The notes under the pieces are model-generated. The model did no database searches. It was not told the DNA's origin and saw nothing but the letters and a program-made list of their open reading frames with translations. The position numbers and the translations under genes were made by a program. Source: Microbacterium sp. C7(2022) (GTDB lineage: Bacteria; Actinomycetota; Actinomycetes; Actinomycetales; Microbacteriaceae). From it: a DNA stretch of 64,000 bases. The DNA lies in NCBI RefSeq assembly GCF_028823665.1, contig NZ_JAPEHV010000007.1:57929-121928 (forward strand). The letters are read 5' to 3'. Positions 7,567 through 19,900 of this stretch are shown here, one piece after another. Within the stretch, counting starts at the first letter, position 1; each line of letters starts with the position of its first letter.

Positions 7567-8730
7567 GTGGATCTGTACGAGTACCAGGCCCGTGACCTTT
7601 TTGAGAAGTACGAGGTGCCGGTTCTCGCCGGTATCGTCGCCGATACGCCGGAGGAGGTGCGGGCCGCAGCCGAGAAGATCGGCGGAGTCGTCGTCGTCAA
7701 GGCGCAGGTGAAGACCGGTGGCCGCGGCAAGGCCGGCGGCGTCAAGGTCGCCAAGACCCCCGATGAGGCGTACGAGGCGGCACAGGCCATCCTCGGCCTC
7801 GACATCAAGGGTCACGTTGTCAAGCGCGTCATGGTCGCGCAGGGTGCACGCATCGACAAGGAGTACTACTTCTCGGTGCTGCTCGACCGCGCCAACCGTT
7901 CATACCTGAGCCTGTGCTCGGTCGAAGGTGGCATGGAGATCGAAGAGCTCGCCGTCGAGCGCCCCGAGGCACTCGCCCGCATTGACGTCAACCCGGGTTC
8001 GGGCATCGACAAGGCGAAGGCCGTCGAGATCGCCGAAGCGGCCGGTTTCTCGGCCGACCTGGTCGACAAGGTCAGCGACGTGTTCGTCAAGCTCTACAAC
8101 GTGTACAAGGGGGAGGACGCGACGCTCGTCGAGGTCAACCCGCTCGTGCTTACCGAAGAGGGTGACGTGATCGCCCTCGACGGCAAGGTCTCGCTCGACG
8201 AGAACGCCGACTTCCGTCACGCAGGTCACGCGCTCCTCGAAGACAAGGACGCCGCCGACCCGCTCGAGGCGAAGGCCAAGGCCAACGACCTCAACTACGT
8301 GAAGCTCGACGGTGAGGTCGGCGTGATCGGCAACGGCGCGGGTCTGGTCATGTCGACCCTCGACGTCGTCGCCTACGCTGGTGAGAACCACGGTGGCGTG
8401 AAGCCCGCCAACTTCCTCGACATCGGTGGTGGCGCCTCGGCAGAGGTCATGGCCGCGGGCCTGGATGTCATCCTGGGTGACCCGCAGGTCAAGAGCGTCT
8501 TCGTCAACGTGTTCGGCGGCATCACCGCGTGCGACGCGGTGGCCAAGGGCATCGTCGGCGCACTCGCCGAGCTCGGCTCGTCGGCGTCGAAGCCGCTCGT
8601 CGTCCGCCTCGACGGCAACAAGGTGGAGGAGGGCCGCGCCATCCTGCGCGACGCCAACCACCCGCTCGTCACCCTCGCCGAGACCATGGACTCGGGCGCC
8701 GACAAGGCCGCCGAACTGGCCAACGCCTGA
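7567..8730 (+). CDS. sucC: Succinyl-CoA synthetase beta subunit (ADP-forming)
   Basis: A 387-residue ATP-grasp protein that with SucD converts succinyl-CoA and ADP to succinate and ATP in the TCA cycle. It starts at GTG 7567 ([18 protein letters not shown]), with AAGGA 9 nt upstream; the open frame extends further but that part is unlike the family. The ATP-grasp half has [18 protein letters not shown]; the C-terminal half has [36 protein letters not shown], the phosphohistidine-interacting and CoA-ligase-type fold. The product length is normal. sucD follows 30 bp later, and a shared perfect hairpin ends the operon. Confidence 0.97.
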   Translation: MDLYEYQARDLFEKYEVPVLAGIVADTPEEVRAAAEKIGGVVVVKAQVKTGGRGKAGGVKVAKTPDEAYEAAQAILGLDIKGHVVKRVMVAQGARIDKEYYFSVLLDRANRSYLSLCSVEGGMEIEELAVERPEALARIDVNPGSGIDKAKAVEIAEAAGFSADLVDKVSDVFVKLYNVYKGEDATLVEVNPLVLTEEGDVIALDGKVSLDENADFRHAGHALLEDKDAADPLEAKAKANDLNYVKLDGEVGVIGNGAGLVMSTLDVVAYAGENHGGVKPANFLDIGGGASAEVMAAGLDVILGDPQVKSVFVNVFGGITACDAVAKGIVGALAELGSSASKPLVVRLDGNKVEEGRAILRDANHPLVTLAETMDSGADKAAELANA

Positions 8731-8754
8731 TCGCCCGCGAAAGACAAGGACTGA

Positions 8755-9663
<909 letters not shown>

Positions 9664-9675
9664 ACCTGCACGAAA

Positions 9676-9709
9676 ACGAGGGGTGGATGCCGCGGCATCC
9701 ACCCCTCGT
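9676..9709 (+). terminator. Perfect 34-bp palindromic terminator after sucD
   Basis: ACGAGGGGTGGATGCCG (9676-9692) is followed directly by its exact reverse complement (9693-9709) and then CATTTTC. The 17-bp arms predict a very stable hairpin. The stem apex is made of the GGATGC/GCATCC oligomer that recurs in the icd terminator. Confidence 0.8.
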
Positions 9710-9739
9710 CATTTTCGCCGCCCGCTTCACGGGCTGCGA

Positions 9740-9905
9740 GGCGAGCCCCTCCGGCGCTGAGGCACACCCCTCCGGCGCTGAGACACACTCCGTGCGCTGA
9801 GACACGCCGCCCCCCGCCGTGTCTCAGCGCACGCGCTGTGTCTCGCGATCGGCGCCGGCACTGACCGGTGTGTCTCAGCGCACGCGCTGTGTCTCGCGAT
9901 CGGCC
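9740..9905. repeat. GAGACAC/GTGTCTC intergenic repeat cluster
   Basis: The 230-bp gap before the next gene holds GAGGCAC at 9759, GAGACAC at 9780 and 9799, then inverted copies GTGTCTC at 9819, 9838, 9870 and 9889. Bases 9819-9852 and 9870-9903 are identical 34-bp direct repeats, 51 bp apart. The two orientations can pair into hairpins. The same heptamers recur at 37177-37315. Function unknown. Confidence 0.75.
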
Positions 9906-9925
9906 TCGGCCCCGCCGAGCGCCGG

Positions 9926-9931
9926 TATCGT
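9926..9931 (+). promoter_or_regulatory. -10 box TATCGT
   Basis: TATCGT lies 6 nt before the ATG at 9938 and abuts the repeat cluster. Confidence 0.45.
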
Positions 9932-9937
9932 GAAGCC

Positions 9938-10378
9938 ATGCCATTGACCGGAGAGTACAAGCCGTCCACGTCGGAATGGGCCCGCACCCAGGCCGAGAAG
10001 TTCGAAGCCTCGGGCGGAACCGAGGCGAACACCCTGCGGGGCGTCCCCATCATCGTGCTCACCACGGTCGGGGCGAAGACCGGCGCGCTGCGCAAGACTG
10101 CGCTGATGCGCGTCGAGCACGAGGGGCGCTACCTTGTCGTGGCGTCGAAGGGCGGCAGCCCCGACGAGCCCGCGTGGGGAGCCAACATTCGCAAGCACCC
10201 GCACGTCGAGCTTCAGGACGGCGCCGATAAGCGCGACTACGACGCACGCCTGCTCTCGGGCGAAGAGCGCGCCCTGTGGTGGGAGCGCGCGGCCGAGGTC
10301 TGGCCCGATTACAACGAGTACCAGACGAAGACCGACCGCGAGATCGCGCTCTTCCTGCTCGAACCGCGCGAAGCCTGA
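9938..10378 (+). CDS. Nitroreductase-family deazaflavin-dependent oxidoreductase
   Basis: A 146-residue DUF385 protein, shorter and more canonical than the one at 2496. It shows [59 protein letters not shown] and [22 protein letters not shown], which match the F420-binding deazaflavin-dependent nitroreductase type. F420 synthesis genes are not in the window, so the cofactor remains open. The gene appears monocistronic with a leaderless start and ends 7 bp from the end of the convergent permease gene. Confidence 0.85.
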   Translation: MPLTGEYKPSTSEWARTQAEKFEASGGTEANTLRGVPIIVLTTVGAKTGALRKTALMRVEHEGRYLVVASKGGSPDEPAWGANIRKHPHVELQDGADKRDYDARLLSGEERALWWERAAEVWPDYNEYQTKTDREIALFLLEPREA

Positions 10379-10385
10379 CGCGGCG

Positions 10386-11855
10386 TCAGATCACCCCGAG
10401 CCACTGCTCGATGGGCCCGCGGGCGAAGTAGATCACGAAGCCGGCGGCGACCACCCACAGCAATGCGCTGATGCCCTTCGCCTTGCCGGAGAGGCTGCGC
10501 AGGACCACCCACGAGATGAACCCGGCGCCGATGCCGTTCGCGATCGAATAGGTGAAGGGCATCACGGTGATGGTCAAGAACACCGGGATCATCACCGTCA
10601 GCTCGGTGAGGTCGACGTGACGGATCTGACCCATCATCATGGCGCCCACGAGCACCAGGGCTGCCGCGGCGATCTCTGAGGGGACGATCGCGGTTAACGG
10701 TGTGAGGAACATCGCCAGCAAGAACAGCGCTCCGGTGATGAGGCTGGCAAGCCCTGTGCGCGCACCCTCGCCGATGCCGGTGCCCGACTCGATGAAGACC
10801 GTGTTCGAGCTGGCCGAGGTCGCGCCACCCGCGACGGCTCCGACGCCCTCGACGATGAGTGCGGCGCGCAGACGAGGGAAGTCGCCGCGCTCGTTGGCGA
10901 GACCCGCTTCGCGCGAGAGGCCCGTGAAGGTGCCCATCGCGTCGAAGAAGTTCGTGAACAGGATCGTGAACACGAGCATCGTCGCCGCGATACCGCCGAT
11001 ACGGGTGAATGCCCCGATGATGTCGAACTGCCCCACCAGGCTGAGATCGGGCAGCGACACGAGCTGCGCGGGCAGTTCGGGGACCGTGAGCCCCCATCCG
11101 CCAGTGTTGATCGAACCGTCGTCGCCGAACTTGGGGCCGATGTTCCAGATCGCTTCGATGATGACCGAGAGGATCGTGCCGGTGGCCAGCCCGATCAGCA
11201 GGGCACCGCGAATCTTGAGCGCCAGCAGGACGCCCGCCAGCAGCAGGGTGACCACGAACATCAGCGTCGGGATGGTCGCGACCGAGCCGTCGATACCGAG
11301 GCCCACCGGCGGCGACGCCAGGCCGGTCGAGGTGACGAACCCGGCATCCACGAATCCGATGAAAGCGATGAAGAGGCCGATGCCGACCGTGATCGCGGTC
11401 TTCAGTTCGATCGGCACCGCGTTGAAGATCAGCGTGCGCAGCCCGGTTGCCGCCAGCAGCACGATCAGTAGGCCGTTGACGACGACAAGCCCCATCGCCT
11501 CGGGCCATGTCACCTGGCCGACGACCGAGACGGCGAGGAACGAGTTGATGCCGAGGCCGGCGGCGAACGCGAACGGGAGTCGGGCGATCAGCGAGAACAG
11601 GATCGTCATGGCACCCGCGGTGAGCGCAGTGACGGCGGCGACCTGCGTGAACTCGAGGGTATTGCCGTCGACATCGACACCGCCCGACAGGATGATCGGG
11701 TTCAGCACGACGATGTAGGCCATCGCCACGAAGGTGACGACGCCGCCGCGCACCTCGCGGGAGGTATTCGACCCGCGCGCGGAGATCTCGAAGAATCTGT
11801 CGATGCGGTTGCGCGGTTGTGTGCTCTCGGCCGTGGGCGACGCGGGTGTGCTCAT
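10386..11855 (-). CDS. NCS2 family permease (AzgA-type purine transporter)
   Basis: A 489-residue membrane protein with about 12-14 hydrophobic segments. The N-terminal REVRGGVVTFVAMAYIVVLNPIIL, the half-helix motif AAGLGINSFLAVSVV, IELKTAITVGIGLFIAFIGF and TNFFDAMGTFTGLSREAGL mark the AzgA branch of NCS2, which imports adenine, guanine or hypoxanthine with protons. The start is the ATG with first base 11855, preceded by GGAGG at a good distance; the open frame runs a further 242 codons upstream but that part is the antisense of the perM-like gene. Position next to purN/purH suits a purine role. Confidence 0.88.
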   Translation of the reverse strand: MSTPASPTAESTQPRNRIDRFFEISARGSNTSREVRGGVVTFVAMAYIVVLNPIILSGGVDVDGNTLEFTQVAAVTALTAGAMTILFSLIARLPFAFAAGLGINSFLAVSVVGQVTWPEAMGLVVVNGLLIVLLAATGLRTLIFNAVPIELKTAITVGIGLFIAFIGFVDAGFVTSTGLASPPVGLGIDGSVATIPTLMFVVTLLLAGVLLALKIRGALLIGLATGTILSVIIEAIWNIGPKFGDDGSINTGGWGLTVPELPAQLVSLPDLSLVGQFDIIGAFTRIGGIAATMLVFTILFTNFFDAMGTFTGLSREAGLANERGDFPRLRAALIVEGVGAVAGGATSASSNTVFIESGTGIGEGARTGLASLITGALFLLAMFLTPLTAIVPSEIAAAALVLVGAMMMGQIRHVDLTELTVMIPVFLTITVMPFTYSIANGIGAGFISWVVLRSLSGKAKGISALLWVVAAGFVIYFARGPIEQWLGVI

Positions 11856-11904
11856 GGGTGACCTCCGGGGAAGACGATATCGGCACAGGTAGTCTCGATG
11901 GCGC

Positions 11905-13302
11905 ATGAATCGCCTCATCGTCCTTCTCCTCGCCGCAATCGACGCCTTCGTTTCGGTGGCCGTCGGCATTGCGGTGATCGTGGCACCCCTCACGCTGCTG
12001 TGGGTGCTCGCCCTGCCCGGTGCCGACTGGTCGGCGCTGTGGCCGGCGACCGGAACGATCTGGCAGTTCGGGATGCTCGTACCCGTGGCGATCGATTTGC
12101 CGGTCGAATACATCGTCTCGCTCGGCATCGATCCGGCCGCGGCGCAGTTCACACTGTCCCTCGCCCCCCTCGCGTTCGCCGTCTTTGCGGGCATCTTCGG
12201 CGCGCGCTCGGGCATGCGCGCGTCGCAGGCAGGGGCGTGGATCACCGGTGTCGTCTCGGGCACCGTCGTCGTCGCTGCGCTCGCCACGCTCGTGGCGCTT
12301 TCGAGCGGCAACCCGGTCGGGAGTGTCAGCACGTGGCAGGCGGTGGCGTTCCCGACACTGTTGTACGCGGTGCCTGCCGCGGGTGCGGCCGTGGTGCTCG
12401 AGTGGCGTGACGCCGAGGGTGGTGTGATCGCTGACCTGCGGGATCGGATGCAGCGCCTGGGCGATGACTGGGGCGACGTCGTCCCGCTCGCCGCGCGCGG
12501 AACAGCGATCGTTCTCATCGGGATGCTGGGCGCCGGCGCGCTTCTTGTCACCGCCATGCTGGTGCTCGGCCTCGGTGACATGGTCGCGCTCTATCAGGCC
12601 GCCAACGTCGATGCGCTCGGCGCCATTGTGCTCACACTCGCGCAGGGGGCATACCTACCGACGTTGATCGTCTGGGGTGCGGCGTTCATCGCAGGCCCCG
12701 GTTTCTCTCTCGGCGCGGGCACCGTGGTGTCGGCAGCGGGATCGTCGGCGGGCATCGTCCCCGGCATCCCGATCCTCGCAGTCATCCCGGATGACGTGAA
12801 CCCGTGGTGGCTGGCGCTCGTTCTTATCCCGGTCGCGCTCGGTGCTTCGGCCGGCTGGATCGCTCGGTCGCAGCTTGTGGCAGCCCGTACGAGGCGGCGA
12901 GCCGAGGGTTTCGCCGCGGTGCCGCGAGACATCGAGCACGAGCCGATGGCCGCGCGTGCAGTGATTGCGGTGAGCATCTCGGTGCTGAGCGCCGCGGCCG
13001 CGGGCCTCTTCGCATGGTTCGCCTCGGGCAGTATCGGGCCGGGCCGGCTCGAGATGCTGGGGCCGCAGCCCGGTCACGTCGCGCTCGCCATCGGGGTCGA
13101 GGTGGCGGTCGGTGCGAGCATCATGCTGCTCTCGCCGCGCGGTGAGGCCGAGGTCGACGAGCTGCCGCGACGGGCCACCTCGCAGCCGCAGGAGACCGCC
13201 GCACAGCCGCACACGACGGGCGCGCAATCGCAGACTGCGAGCGTGTCAGCAGAGCGCGCCCCGGCCGGGACCGATGACCAGATGACCGCGCCACTAGACT
13301 GA
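11905..13302 (+). CDS. PerM-like cell division membrane protein (DUF6350)
   Basis: A 465-residue protein with about ten hydrophobic segments, starting [21 protein letters not shown], and a polar tail rich in Gln, Thr and Ala of about 50 residues. In Mycobacterium tuberculosis the gene between sucCD and purN is perM (Rv0955), needed for cell division under magnesium limitation and acting with FtsB; the same neighbourhood here supports orthology (inference from synteny and topology). A TANNNT box (TAGTCT, 11890-11895) is 9 nt upstream of the ATG. Its stop is 4 bp before the purN start. Confidence 0.75.
   Translation: MNRLIVLLLAAIDAFVSVAVGIAVIVAPLTLLWVLALPGADWSALWPATGTIWQFGMLVPVAIDLPVEYIVSLGIDPAAAQFTLSLAPLAFAVFAGIFGARSGMRASQAGAWITGVVSGTVVVAALATLVALSSGNPVGSVSTWQAVAFPTLLYAVPAAGAAVVLEWRDAEGGVIADLRDRMQRLGDDWGDVVPLAARGTAIVLIGMLGAGALLVTAMLVLGLGDMVALYQAANVDALGAIVLTLAQGAYLPTLIVWGAAFIAGPGFSLGAGTVVSAAGSSAGIVPGIPILAVIPDDVNPWWLALVLIPVALGASAGWIARSQLVAARTRRRAEGFAAVPRDIEHEPMAARAVIAVSISVLSAAAAGLFAWFASGSIGPGRLEMLGPQPGHVALAIGVEVAVGASIMLLSPRGEAEVDELPRRATSQPQETAAQPHTTGAQSQTASVSAERAPAGTDDQMTAPLD
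13295..13300 (+). promoter_or_regulatory. -10 box TAGACT of purN, inside perM-like gene end
   Basis: TAGACT overlaps the last codons of the DUF6350 gene and is 6 nt before the purN GTG at 13307, so purN may have its own leaderless transcript. Confidence 0.4.
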
Positions 13303-13306
13303 ACGA

Positions 13307-13903
13307 GTGCTGAAGGTCGTCGTTCTCATCTCGGGCACCGGATCGAATCTGCGTGCCCTCCTCGACGAAGCATCGGCCCCCGATTTTCCGGCTCAGGTGA
13401 TCGCCGTCGGCGCAGACCGCGAAGCAGCCGGCTTCGGTCACGCCGAGGCATACGGCATCCCGACCTTCCTGGTGCCGTGGGAGCAGTTCGACTCTCGCGA
13501 AGCGTGGGGGGAGGAACTCGCGGCGCAACTGGACGTGTGGCAGCCCGACCTGGTCGTGCTGAGCGGTCTGATGCGCCTGCTTCCCGCCGGACTCGTTGAC
13601 CGATGGGCGCCGCACATCATCAACACGCACCCCGCCTACCTGCCCGAGTTCCCCGGGGCGCACGGCGTGCGCGACGCCCTGGCTGCGGGCGCTGCGCAGA
13701 CCGGCGCCAGCGTGATCGTCGTCGACAACGGTGTGGACTCCGGACCGATCCTCGCCCAGGAGCGCGTGCCCGTGCTCGACGGTGACGACGAGAACCGCCT
13801 GCACGAACGCATCAAGCCCGTCGAGCGGCGCCTGCTGATCGACGTCGTCCGACGTGTGGCGACGGGGGATCTCGACCTCGCCGCCGCATCGACTTCTCTC
13901 TGA
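13307..13903 (+). CDS. purN: Phosphoribosylglycinamide formyltransferase
   Basis: A 198-residue PurN that transfers a formyl group from 10-formyl-tetrahydrofolate to GAR, the third step of purine synthesis. It begins [21 protein letters not shown] (GTG start, phosphate-binding loop) and has the catalytic stretch [26 protein letters not shown] (Asn-His pair) and later the conserved Asp in [16 protein letters not shown]. It is followed 28 bp later by purH, so the two are likely co-transcribed. Confidence 0.95.
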   Translation: MLKVVVLISGTGSNLRALLDEASAPDFPAQVIAVGADREAAGFGHAEAYGIPTFLVPWEQFDSREAWGEELAAQLDVWQPDLVVLSGLMRLLPAGLVDRWAPHIINTHPAYLPEFPGAHGVRDALAAGAAQTGASVIVVDNGVDSGPILAQERVPVLDGDDENRLHERIKPVERRLLIDVVRRVATGDLDLAAASTSL

Positions 13904-13931
13904 CACCCCAACGATTTCTCGGAGGACCCCC

Positions 13932-15536
13932 ATGGCCGGCCCCAGCCACGACCCCGCCCTGTACCGTCATCGCGACACCGTTCCGGTGCGCCGCGCGCTC
14001 GTCTCGGTGAGCGACAAGACCGACCTGCTCGAACTGGCCGCCGCCCTCGCAGGCGCCGGTGTCGAGATCGTTTCGACGGGATCGACCGCGGCGACCATTC
14101 GCGACGCCGGTTACGAGGTCACCGACGTCGCGAGCGTCACGGGCTTCCCCGAGTCGCTCGGTGGGCGCGTGAAGACGCTGCACCCGAGCGTGCACGCCGG
14201 TCTCTTGGCAGACCTTCGCCTCGAAGACCACGAGAAGCAGCTCGGTGAGCTGGGCATCGAGCCCTTCGAGCTCGTCGTGGTGAACCTGTACCCCTTCGTC
14301 GAGACCGTGCGGTCGGGCGCCGAGGGCGACGACGTCGTCGAGCAGATCGACATCGGTGGCCCCGCGATGGTGCGCGCGTCAGCGAAGAACTTCGCCAACG
14401 TCGCCATCGTCGTCTCGCCCGCGTCGTACCCGGCGATCATCGAGTCGATCAAGGCCGGCGGCACGTCGCTCACGCAGCGCCGTGACCTCGCAGCGCGCGC
14501 CTTCGCCCACACGGCCGAGTACGACCGTGCCGTCTCGACGTGGTTCGCCGAGCAGACCCTCGAGGGCGCCGGCCTGCCCCAGCACCTCACGATTCGCGCC
14601 GAGCGGCTGAACACGCTGCGCTACGGCGAGAACTCGCACCAGCGCGCGGCGATCTACACGCGTGCCGGCGGTCACGGTATCGCCCAGGCCACGCAGTTGC
14701 AGGGCAAGGACATGTCGTACAACAACTACGTCGACGCCGATGCCGCCCTGCGCGCCGCGTTCGACATGGTCAAGCCGGCGGTCGCGATCATCAAGCATGC
14801 GAACCCCTGCGGAATTGCTGTCTCGGCACCCAACGCGCTCGACGAGATCGCAAGCGCCCACCTGCGGGCGCACGAGTGTGACCCGGTGTCGGCGTTCGGC
14901 GGTGTGATCGCGGCGAACCGCACAGTGACGCTCAAGATGGCGGAGAACCTTCGCGACATCTTCACCGAGGTCATCGTTGCGCCTGACTTCGAGCCCGAGG
15001 CCCTCGAGGTGTTCAAGCTCAAGAAGAACCTGCGCGTGCTGAAGCTCCCCAACGACTGGCAACAGGAGCGCATGGACGTGCGCCTTGTCTCGGGTGGTCT
15101 GCTGCTGCAGGATGCCGACCGGTTCCCCGACGACATCGAGTCGGTCGCGAAGGACTGGCAGCTCGTCTCAGGTGAGCGTCCCGCCGACGACGACATGACG
15201 AACCTCATCTTCGCGTGGAAGGCCTGCCGCGCGGTCAAGTCCAACGCGATCGTGCTCGCGCAGGGGTCGGCCACGGTCGGCATCGGCATGGGCCAGGTCA
15301 ACCGCGTCGATTCGTGCCGCCTCGCCGTCGAGCGGGCCGGCGATCGCGCGGCCGGTTCGGTTGCGGCATCCGACGCGTTCTTCCCCTTCGCCGATGGACC
15401 CCAGGTGTTGTTGGATGCCGGAATCAAGGCGATCATCCAGCCCGGCGGATCGGTGCGAGACGAAGAAGTGATCGCCGCGGCACGCGCCGCCGGGGTCACC
15501 ATGTTCTTCACCGGAGAGCGTCACTTCTTCCACTGA
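13932..15536 (+). CDS. purH: Bifunctional AICAR formyltransferase / IMP cyclohydrolase
   Basis: A 534-residue enzyme for the last two steps to IMP. The N-terminal cyclohydrolase domain (MGS-like fold) shows [39 protein letters not shown], and [17 protein letters not shown]. The C-terminal formyltransferase has [38 protein letters not shown] and the end [31 protein letters not shown]. The ATG at 13932 follows GGAGGACCCCC. The Lys-His catalytic pair (KHANPCG) is present. Confidence 0.96.
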   Translation: MAGPSHDPALYRHRDTVPVRRALVSVSDKTDLLELAAALAGAGVEIVSTGSTAATIRDAGYEVTDVASVTGFPESLGGRVKTLHPSVHAGLLADLRLEDHEKQLGELGIEPFELVVVNLYPFVETVRSGAEGDDVVEQIDIGGPAMVRASAKNFANVAIVVSPASYPAIIESIKAGGTSLTQRRDLAARAFAHTAEYDRAVSTWFAEQTLEGAGLPQHLTIRAERLNTLRYGENSHQRAAIYTRAGGHGIAQATQLQGKDMSYNNYVDADAALRAAFDMVKPAVAIIKHANPCGIAVSAPNALDEIASAHLRAHECDPVSAFGGVIAANRTVTLKMAENLRDIFTEVIVAPDFEPEALEVFKLKKNLRVLKLPNDWQQERMDVRLVSGGLLLQDADRFPDDIESVAKDWQLVSGERPADDDMTNLIFAWKACRAVKSNAIVLAQGSATVGIGMGQVNRVDSCRLAVERAGDRAAGSVAASDAFFPFADGPQVLLDAGIKAIIQPGGSVRDEEVIAAARAAGVTMFFTGERHFFH

Positions 15537-15559
15537 TACCCCAGGACAGCGTGTGATTC

Positions 15560-15577
15560 CCCGGGCGAAAGCCCGGG
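15560..15577 (+). terminator. GAAA-tetraloop hairpin after purH
   Basis: CCCGGGC, loop GAAA, GCCCGGG: a 7-bp perfect stem closed by a GNRA tetraloop, 23 bp after the purH stop and 36 bp before the next start. It may terminate or attenuate read-through into the secretion locus; no T-run follows. Confidence 0.5.
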
Positions 15578-15612
15578 TAGGGTCGATCCGGGACGATCGC
15601 GAGGAGGATGCG

Positions 15613-16923
15613 GTGATCTGGGAAATCGACGACCGGGCGCCCACCGTCGAAGGGCTCGACGCGAATGGCCGCGCGATCCCGGCGTACGCGGCATCGCTTG
15701 GTCTGGTGCCGGCGCCTTTCGGGCGGCGCGCCGCGGCGACCACGATCGAAGTGCTGATCGTGCTCGTGCTGCTACTGCCGCTGTATGTCGGCGCCCTGCC
15801 GATCACGCTGTCGTCCATCGATCCCGTCTCGGGCGCGGTGGATCTGTCCGGCTCGGACCTCGTGTGGGTCCTGGTACTCGGTGGCGCGTCGTGGCTGTTG
15901 GTGACCGTGTTCATCATCGTCCAGATGGCGCTGCACGGGCGCAAGGGTGTCACCGCCGGGAAGGCGATGTTCGGCATCCGCTCGGTGAACGTCCGCACGC
16001 TCGAACGCCCCGGCTTCTGGCGCGGCGCGGTGGTTCGCTACCTCGTGATGTCGGTGAGTTTCTGGATTCCGCTGTTCGGGCCGCTGCTCGTGATCGCCCT
16101 GTCGCCGTTTTTCGACACGGAGCGTCGCGGGCGCAGTTGGGTCGACCACGCCGGCGCGACCTGGCTCGTCGATGTGCGCGACGGACTCAACCCCTACGAC
16201 GCCAAACGCATGCGCATCGCGCGTAAGACCGCGGCCACCGACCTGCGCGACGAACGCCCGTCGCTGCCCTCGCTGGCCACGCCGGGCGTCGCGGGAATGC
16301 CCGCCGGCTATGTGCCCAGCGCTCGCAACAGCGGGGGAGTGATCGGCGCGACCGTGGCCGTCCCGCAGATTCCGGATGCTGCGCCCGCGCCGGCGCGGGA
16401 AGTTTCGGTGCCCCTTCATGGTGGCGCCGCTGTCCATGGTGGCGCAGCCACGCCGCCGCCTGCCGCTCCCACCGCGGGCCCGACCAGCGCCGCCGCGCCA
16501 TCGGCACCCACCCGGCCGGCGTTCTCCGCCCCGGAGGGTGCGGCCGTGGCATCCGGACTCATCTCTTCTGTCCCGGGCGCACAGCGCCGCGAGATCGAGA
16601 TGTGGATTCAGCTCGACAGTGGCGAGGTCGTCACCGTCGAGGGATCGGGTCTGCTGATTGGGCGCGCGCCCGCGGCCGCCGCCGGTGAGACGGGCATGGG
16701 GCTGCTGCCCGTGCAGGACGACGCGAAATCCGTCTCGAAGACTCATCTCGCGCTGGTTCGCACCGGATCAGCGCTCGCCGCCGTAGACCGCGGATCGACC
16801 AACGGCAGTGCGATCGTGCGCGCCGGCGACGAGCGTGTGCTGCTCCCGGGCGAGAGCGTCGAACTCGTCGACCGCGACACCGTCCGCTTCGGCGACCGCA
16901 CCGCCACCGTCCGCATCGGATGA
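15613..16923 (+). CDS. RDD-domain membrane protein with C-terminal FHA domain (type VII locus)
   Basis: A 436-residue protein. I place the start at GTG 15613 because GAGGAGG precedes it; the frame is open for 20 more codons. Residues about 30-210 are an RDD domain with three or four membrane segments (FGRRAAATTIEVLIVLVLLL, LHGRKGVTAGKAMFGIRSVN). A Pro/Ala linker contains a repeated HGGAA. Residues about 345-436 are an FHA phosphothreonine-binding domain: LLIGRAP, SVSKTHLALV, DRGSTNGSAIV, with the R-S-H-N pattern intact. It precedes the triple ATPase by 19 bp and is likely a regulator or membrane partner of that machine; the precise role is unknown. Confidence 0.8.
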   Translation: MIWEIDDRAPTVEGLDANGRAIPAYAASLGLVPAPFGRRAAATTIEVLIVLVLLLPLYVGALPITLSSIDPVSGAVDLSGSDLVWVLVLGGASWLLVTVFIIVQMALHGRKGVTAGKAMFGIRSVNVRTLERPGFWRGAVVRYLVMSVSFWIPLFGPLLVIALSPFFDTERRGRSWVDHAGATWLVDVRDGLNPYDAKRMRIARKTAATDLRDERPSLPSLATPGVAGMPAGYVPSARNSGGVIGATVAVPQIPDAAPAPAREVSVPLHGGAAVHGGAATPPPAAPTAGPTSAAAPSAPTRPAFSAPEGAAVASGLISSVPGAQRREIEMWIQLDSGEVVTVEGSGLLIGRAPAAAAGETGMGLLPVQDDAKSVSKTHLALVRTGSALAAVDRGSTNGSAIVRAGDERVLLPGESVELVDRDTVRFGDRTATVRIG

Positions 16924-16942
16924 CGAACGGAACCCCCACCGC

Positions 16943-19900
16943 ATGAGACTCAAACTGACGCTGCAACGGCCGAACGCCCAGCGCACCGACATCGTCATCA
17001 CCTCCGACACCACGGCCACCGTGCAAGACGTCGCACGCCGTATCGTCGAAGCCGACCCGGCGCGTGAGTACGTCGTTGCGGCCAATGATGTCGTGACACT
17101 CTCGGTCGCCGCGCCCACCGCATCGGCGTTCACGACTCTGGACCCCACTCTGCTGATCAGTGATGCCCCCGTCGGGTCGGGCTTCATCGCGTCGGTGACG
17201 AACCTCGGCAGCGACTACATCGCGGGGCATCAGCCCGGCGCCCCCGCCGCCGCCACCCTGACCGCGGTGAGTGGGCCCCTCAACGGCCGCGAGTTCTCGC
17301 TGCCCCGGGGCCATTTCACCCTCGGCCGTGAGGCGAGCAACGACATCGTCCTGACCGACCCGCTGATCTCAAAGCGGCACGCCCGCATCGAAGTCGGAAC
17401 GTCGGTCGAGATCGTCGACCTCAACTCGGCCAACGGAATCGTGGTCGACGGCGGCCGCGTGCAGCGCCTGCGGGTGATCCCCGGTCAGCGTTTCGTGCTC
17501 GGCGACACCGAGCTGGTCGTGCGCATGGTCGAGGACTTCGCGCCCGCCGAGCAAGAGCCCGTTCTTGAGCGCGGGGGATCGCTGCTGTTCAACCGCAGTC
17601 CGCGCGTCGAACCGCGATACGTCGGCGAAGAGCTACCCGAGCCCCGCATGCCGAAGGATCCGATCACGCGGCTCTTCCCGTGGCCGATGTTGGTCGCGCC
17701 GATCATCCTCGGCATCTCGATCTTCGCCATCTCGGGACAGGCACGATCGCTGCTCGTGGTCGCGATGACGCCGCTGATGCTGCTCGGCAACTTCATCTCG
17801 CAGCGCACGCAGATGGGGCAGCGTTTGCGTAAGGAAGCGGAGGTCTTCGAGCGCACCTTCGAAGAGCTCGAAGAGACGTTGTACCGCGAACGGCCACGCG
17901 AGCGCGAGATCCGCAACGCCGAGGTCGCCCCGGTGGCCGTGGTGTTCGATGAGGCGATGCGGCTCGGGCCCATGCTGTGGACCCGGCGGCCCGAACACTG
18001 GAACTTCCTCGCCGTGAGGCTCGGAACATCCGTCGCGCCCTCGCGCACGTCGATCAAGCGCTCCGAGACACCCGAAGCGCTGCCCGAGTACGTTGAGCGC
18101 GTCGATCGTCTGCGCGAGCGCTACCGGATGCTCGACGGCGTGCCCGTGCTCGAGTCCCTGCAGTCCGTCGGCGTGATCGGTGTGGCCGGCCCGCGACGTG
18201 AGGCGGCGGACGCGTTGCGCGGGCTCAGCGTGCAGCTGTTCGGGCTGCACTCGCCGAACGAACTCGTGGCTGTCGCGCTCACCGAGCCCGGGTGGGCGCA
18301 AGAGCTCGAGTGGCTCAAGTGGTTGCCGCACACCACGAGCGAACGCAGCCCGTTCCGCGAAATGCCGCTCGCAGACTCGGCATCCACCGGCGCGGCGCTG
18401 CTGTCTGGCCTCGAAGAGCTCGTCATGCGTCGCTCGAAGGCCGCCGCCTCGCCGCGGCTGCCCTTCGACGCCGACTGGGACCCGATGCGGTACGGCACCG
18501 ACGTGCGCCGCGCGGCGGAGGAGGCCACCTTCCCCGGCCAGACCGCCGTCGTCGTGATCGTCACCGCCGACGCGCCCGTCGACCGCGCACGCCTCACGCA
18601 GGTGCTCGAACGCGGCGCCGATGTCGGCGTCTACGGGCTGTTCGTCGCCCCCGTCGTCGACGCGCTCCCCGCCGTCTGCCGAAGCTTCGTCGACGTCACC
18701 GCCGGTCTCGAGCGGGCGCACGCCGGCACGGTGCGCAGCGGAGTGTCGTACCCCGAGACAGCGGTCGAAGGCGTGTCGAACGAGCTGATGACGATGCTCG
18801 CCAAGCGCCTGGCGCCGGTGGTCGACTCGAGCACGGTCGTCGAAGACTCGTCCGACATTCCGAACTCGGTGATGTTCCTCTCCCTGGTCGGCTCGGAAAT
18901 GGCATCCGACCCCTCTTTCGTGGTTGACCGGTGGCGTGAGAACAACACGATTCTCGATCGTTCTGGCGCACCGCTACCGCGGTTGAAGAAGGCCGGCACG
19001 CTGCGCGCGATCGTCGGTCAGGGCGCGACCGACGCGATGGCGCTCGACCTGCGCACGCAAGGCCCGCACGCGCTGGTGGGTGGCACGACCGGTGCCGGAA
19101 AGTCTGAGTTCCTGCAGGCATGGGTGCTCGGGATGGCCGCGGCGCACAGCCCTGATCGCGTCACGTTCCTGTTCGTCGACTACAAGGGCGGGTCGGCCTT
19201 CGCTGACTGCGTCGAACTGCCGCACTGCGTGGGCCTGGTCACCGACCTCAGCCCGCACCTCGTGCGTCGCGCGCTGACCAGTCTGCGCGCAGAGCTGCAC
19301 CACCGCGAGCACCTGTTCAACCGCAAGAAGGCGAAAGACCTCCTCGAACTCGAAAAGCGGCGCGACCCCGAGACACCGCCGGCTCTGGTGCTGGTGATCG
19401 ACGAGTTCGCCGCGCTCGCCGGTGAGGTGCCCGAGTTCGTCGACGGTGTCGTCGACATCGCCCAGCGTGGTCGCTCCCTCGGCATCCACTTGATCATGGC
19501 GACCCAGCGCCCCGCCGGCGTCATCAAAGACAACTTGCGCGCCAACACCAACCTCCGCGTGGCGCTACGCATGGCCGACGAGTCTGACTCGAAGGACGTG
19601 GTGGACGATCCGGTCGCTGCGCGCTTCGACCCGGGGATCCCTGGCCGCGGCATCGCGAAAACCGGACCGGGCCGACTCGTGCCGTTCCAATCGGCGTACG
19701 CGGGTGGATGGAGCACCGACGAAGTCGCCGCGGCCGACGTCAGCGTGGCTGAGCTTCGTTTCGGGTCGACACAGAAGTGGGAACTTGAAGAAAAAGCAGA
19801 ATCCGAGTCGCACGACGCTGACCCCGGTCCCAACGATCAGAAGCGTCTCGTCGCGACACTTATCGGGGCCGCTGCCGCCGCGCGAATCCCGGCCCCGCGA

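Noticed and set aside
11856..12581. 242-codon N-terminal extension of the NCS2 permease frame
   Set aside because: It is antisense to the DUF6350 gene; the ATG at 11855 has a good GGAGG and gives the normal family length.
17633..18721. Long minus-strand frames across the secretion ATPase gene
   Set aside because: Out-of-phase mirrors of the 1506-codon gene; no domain or ribosome binding site.
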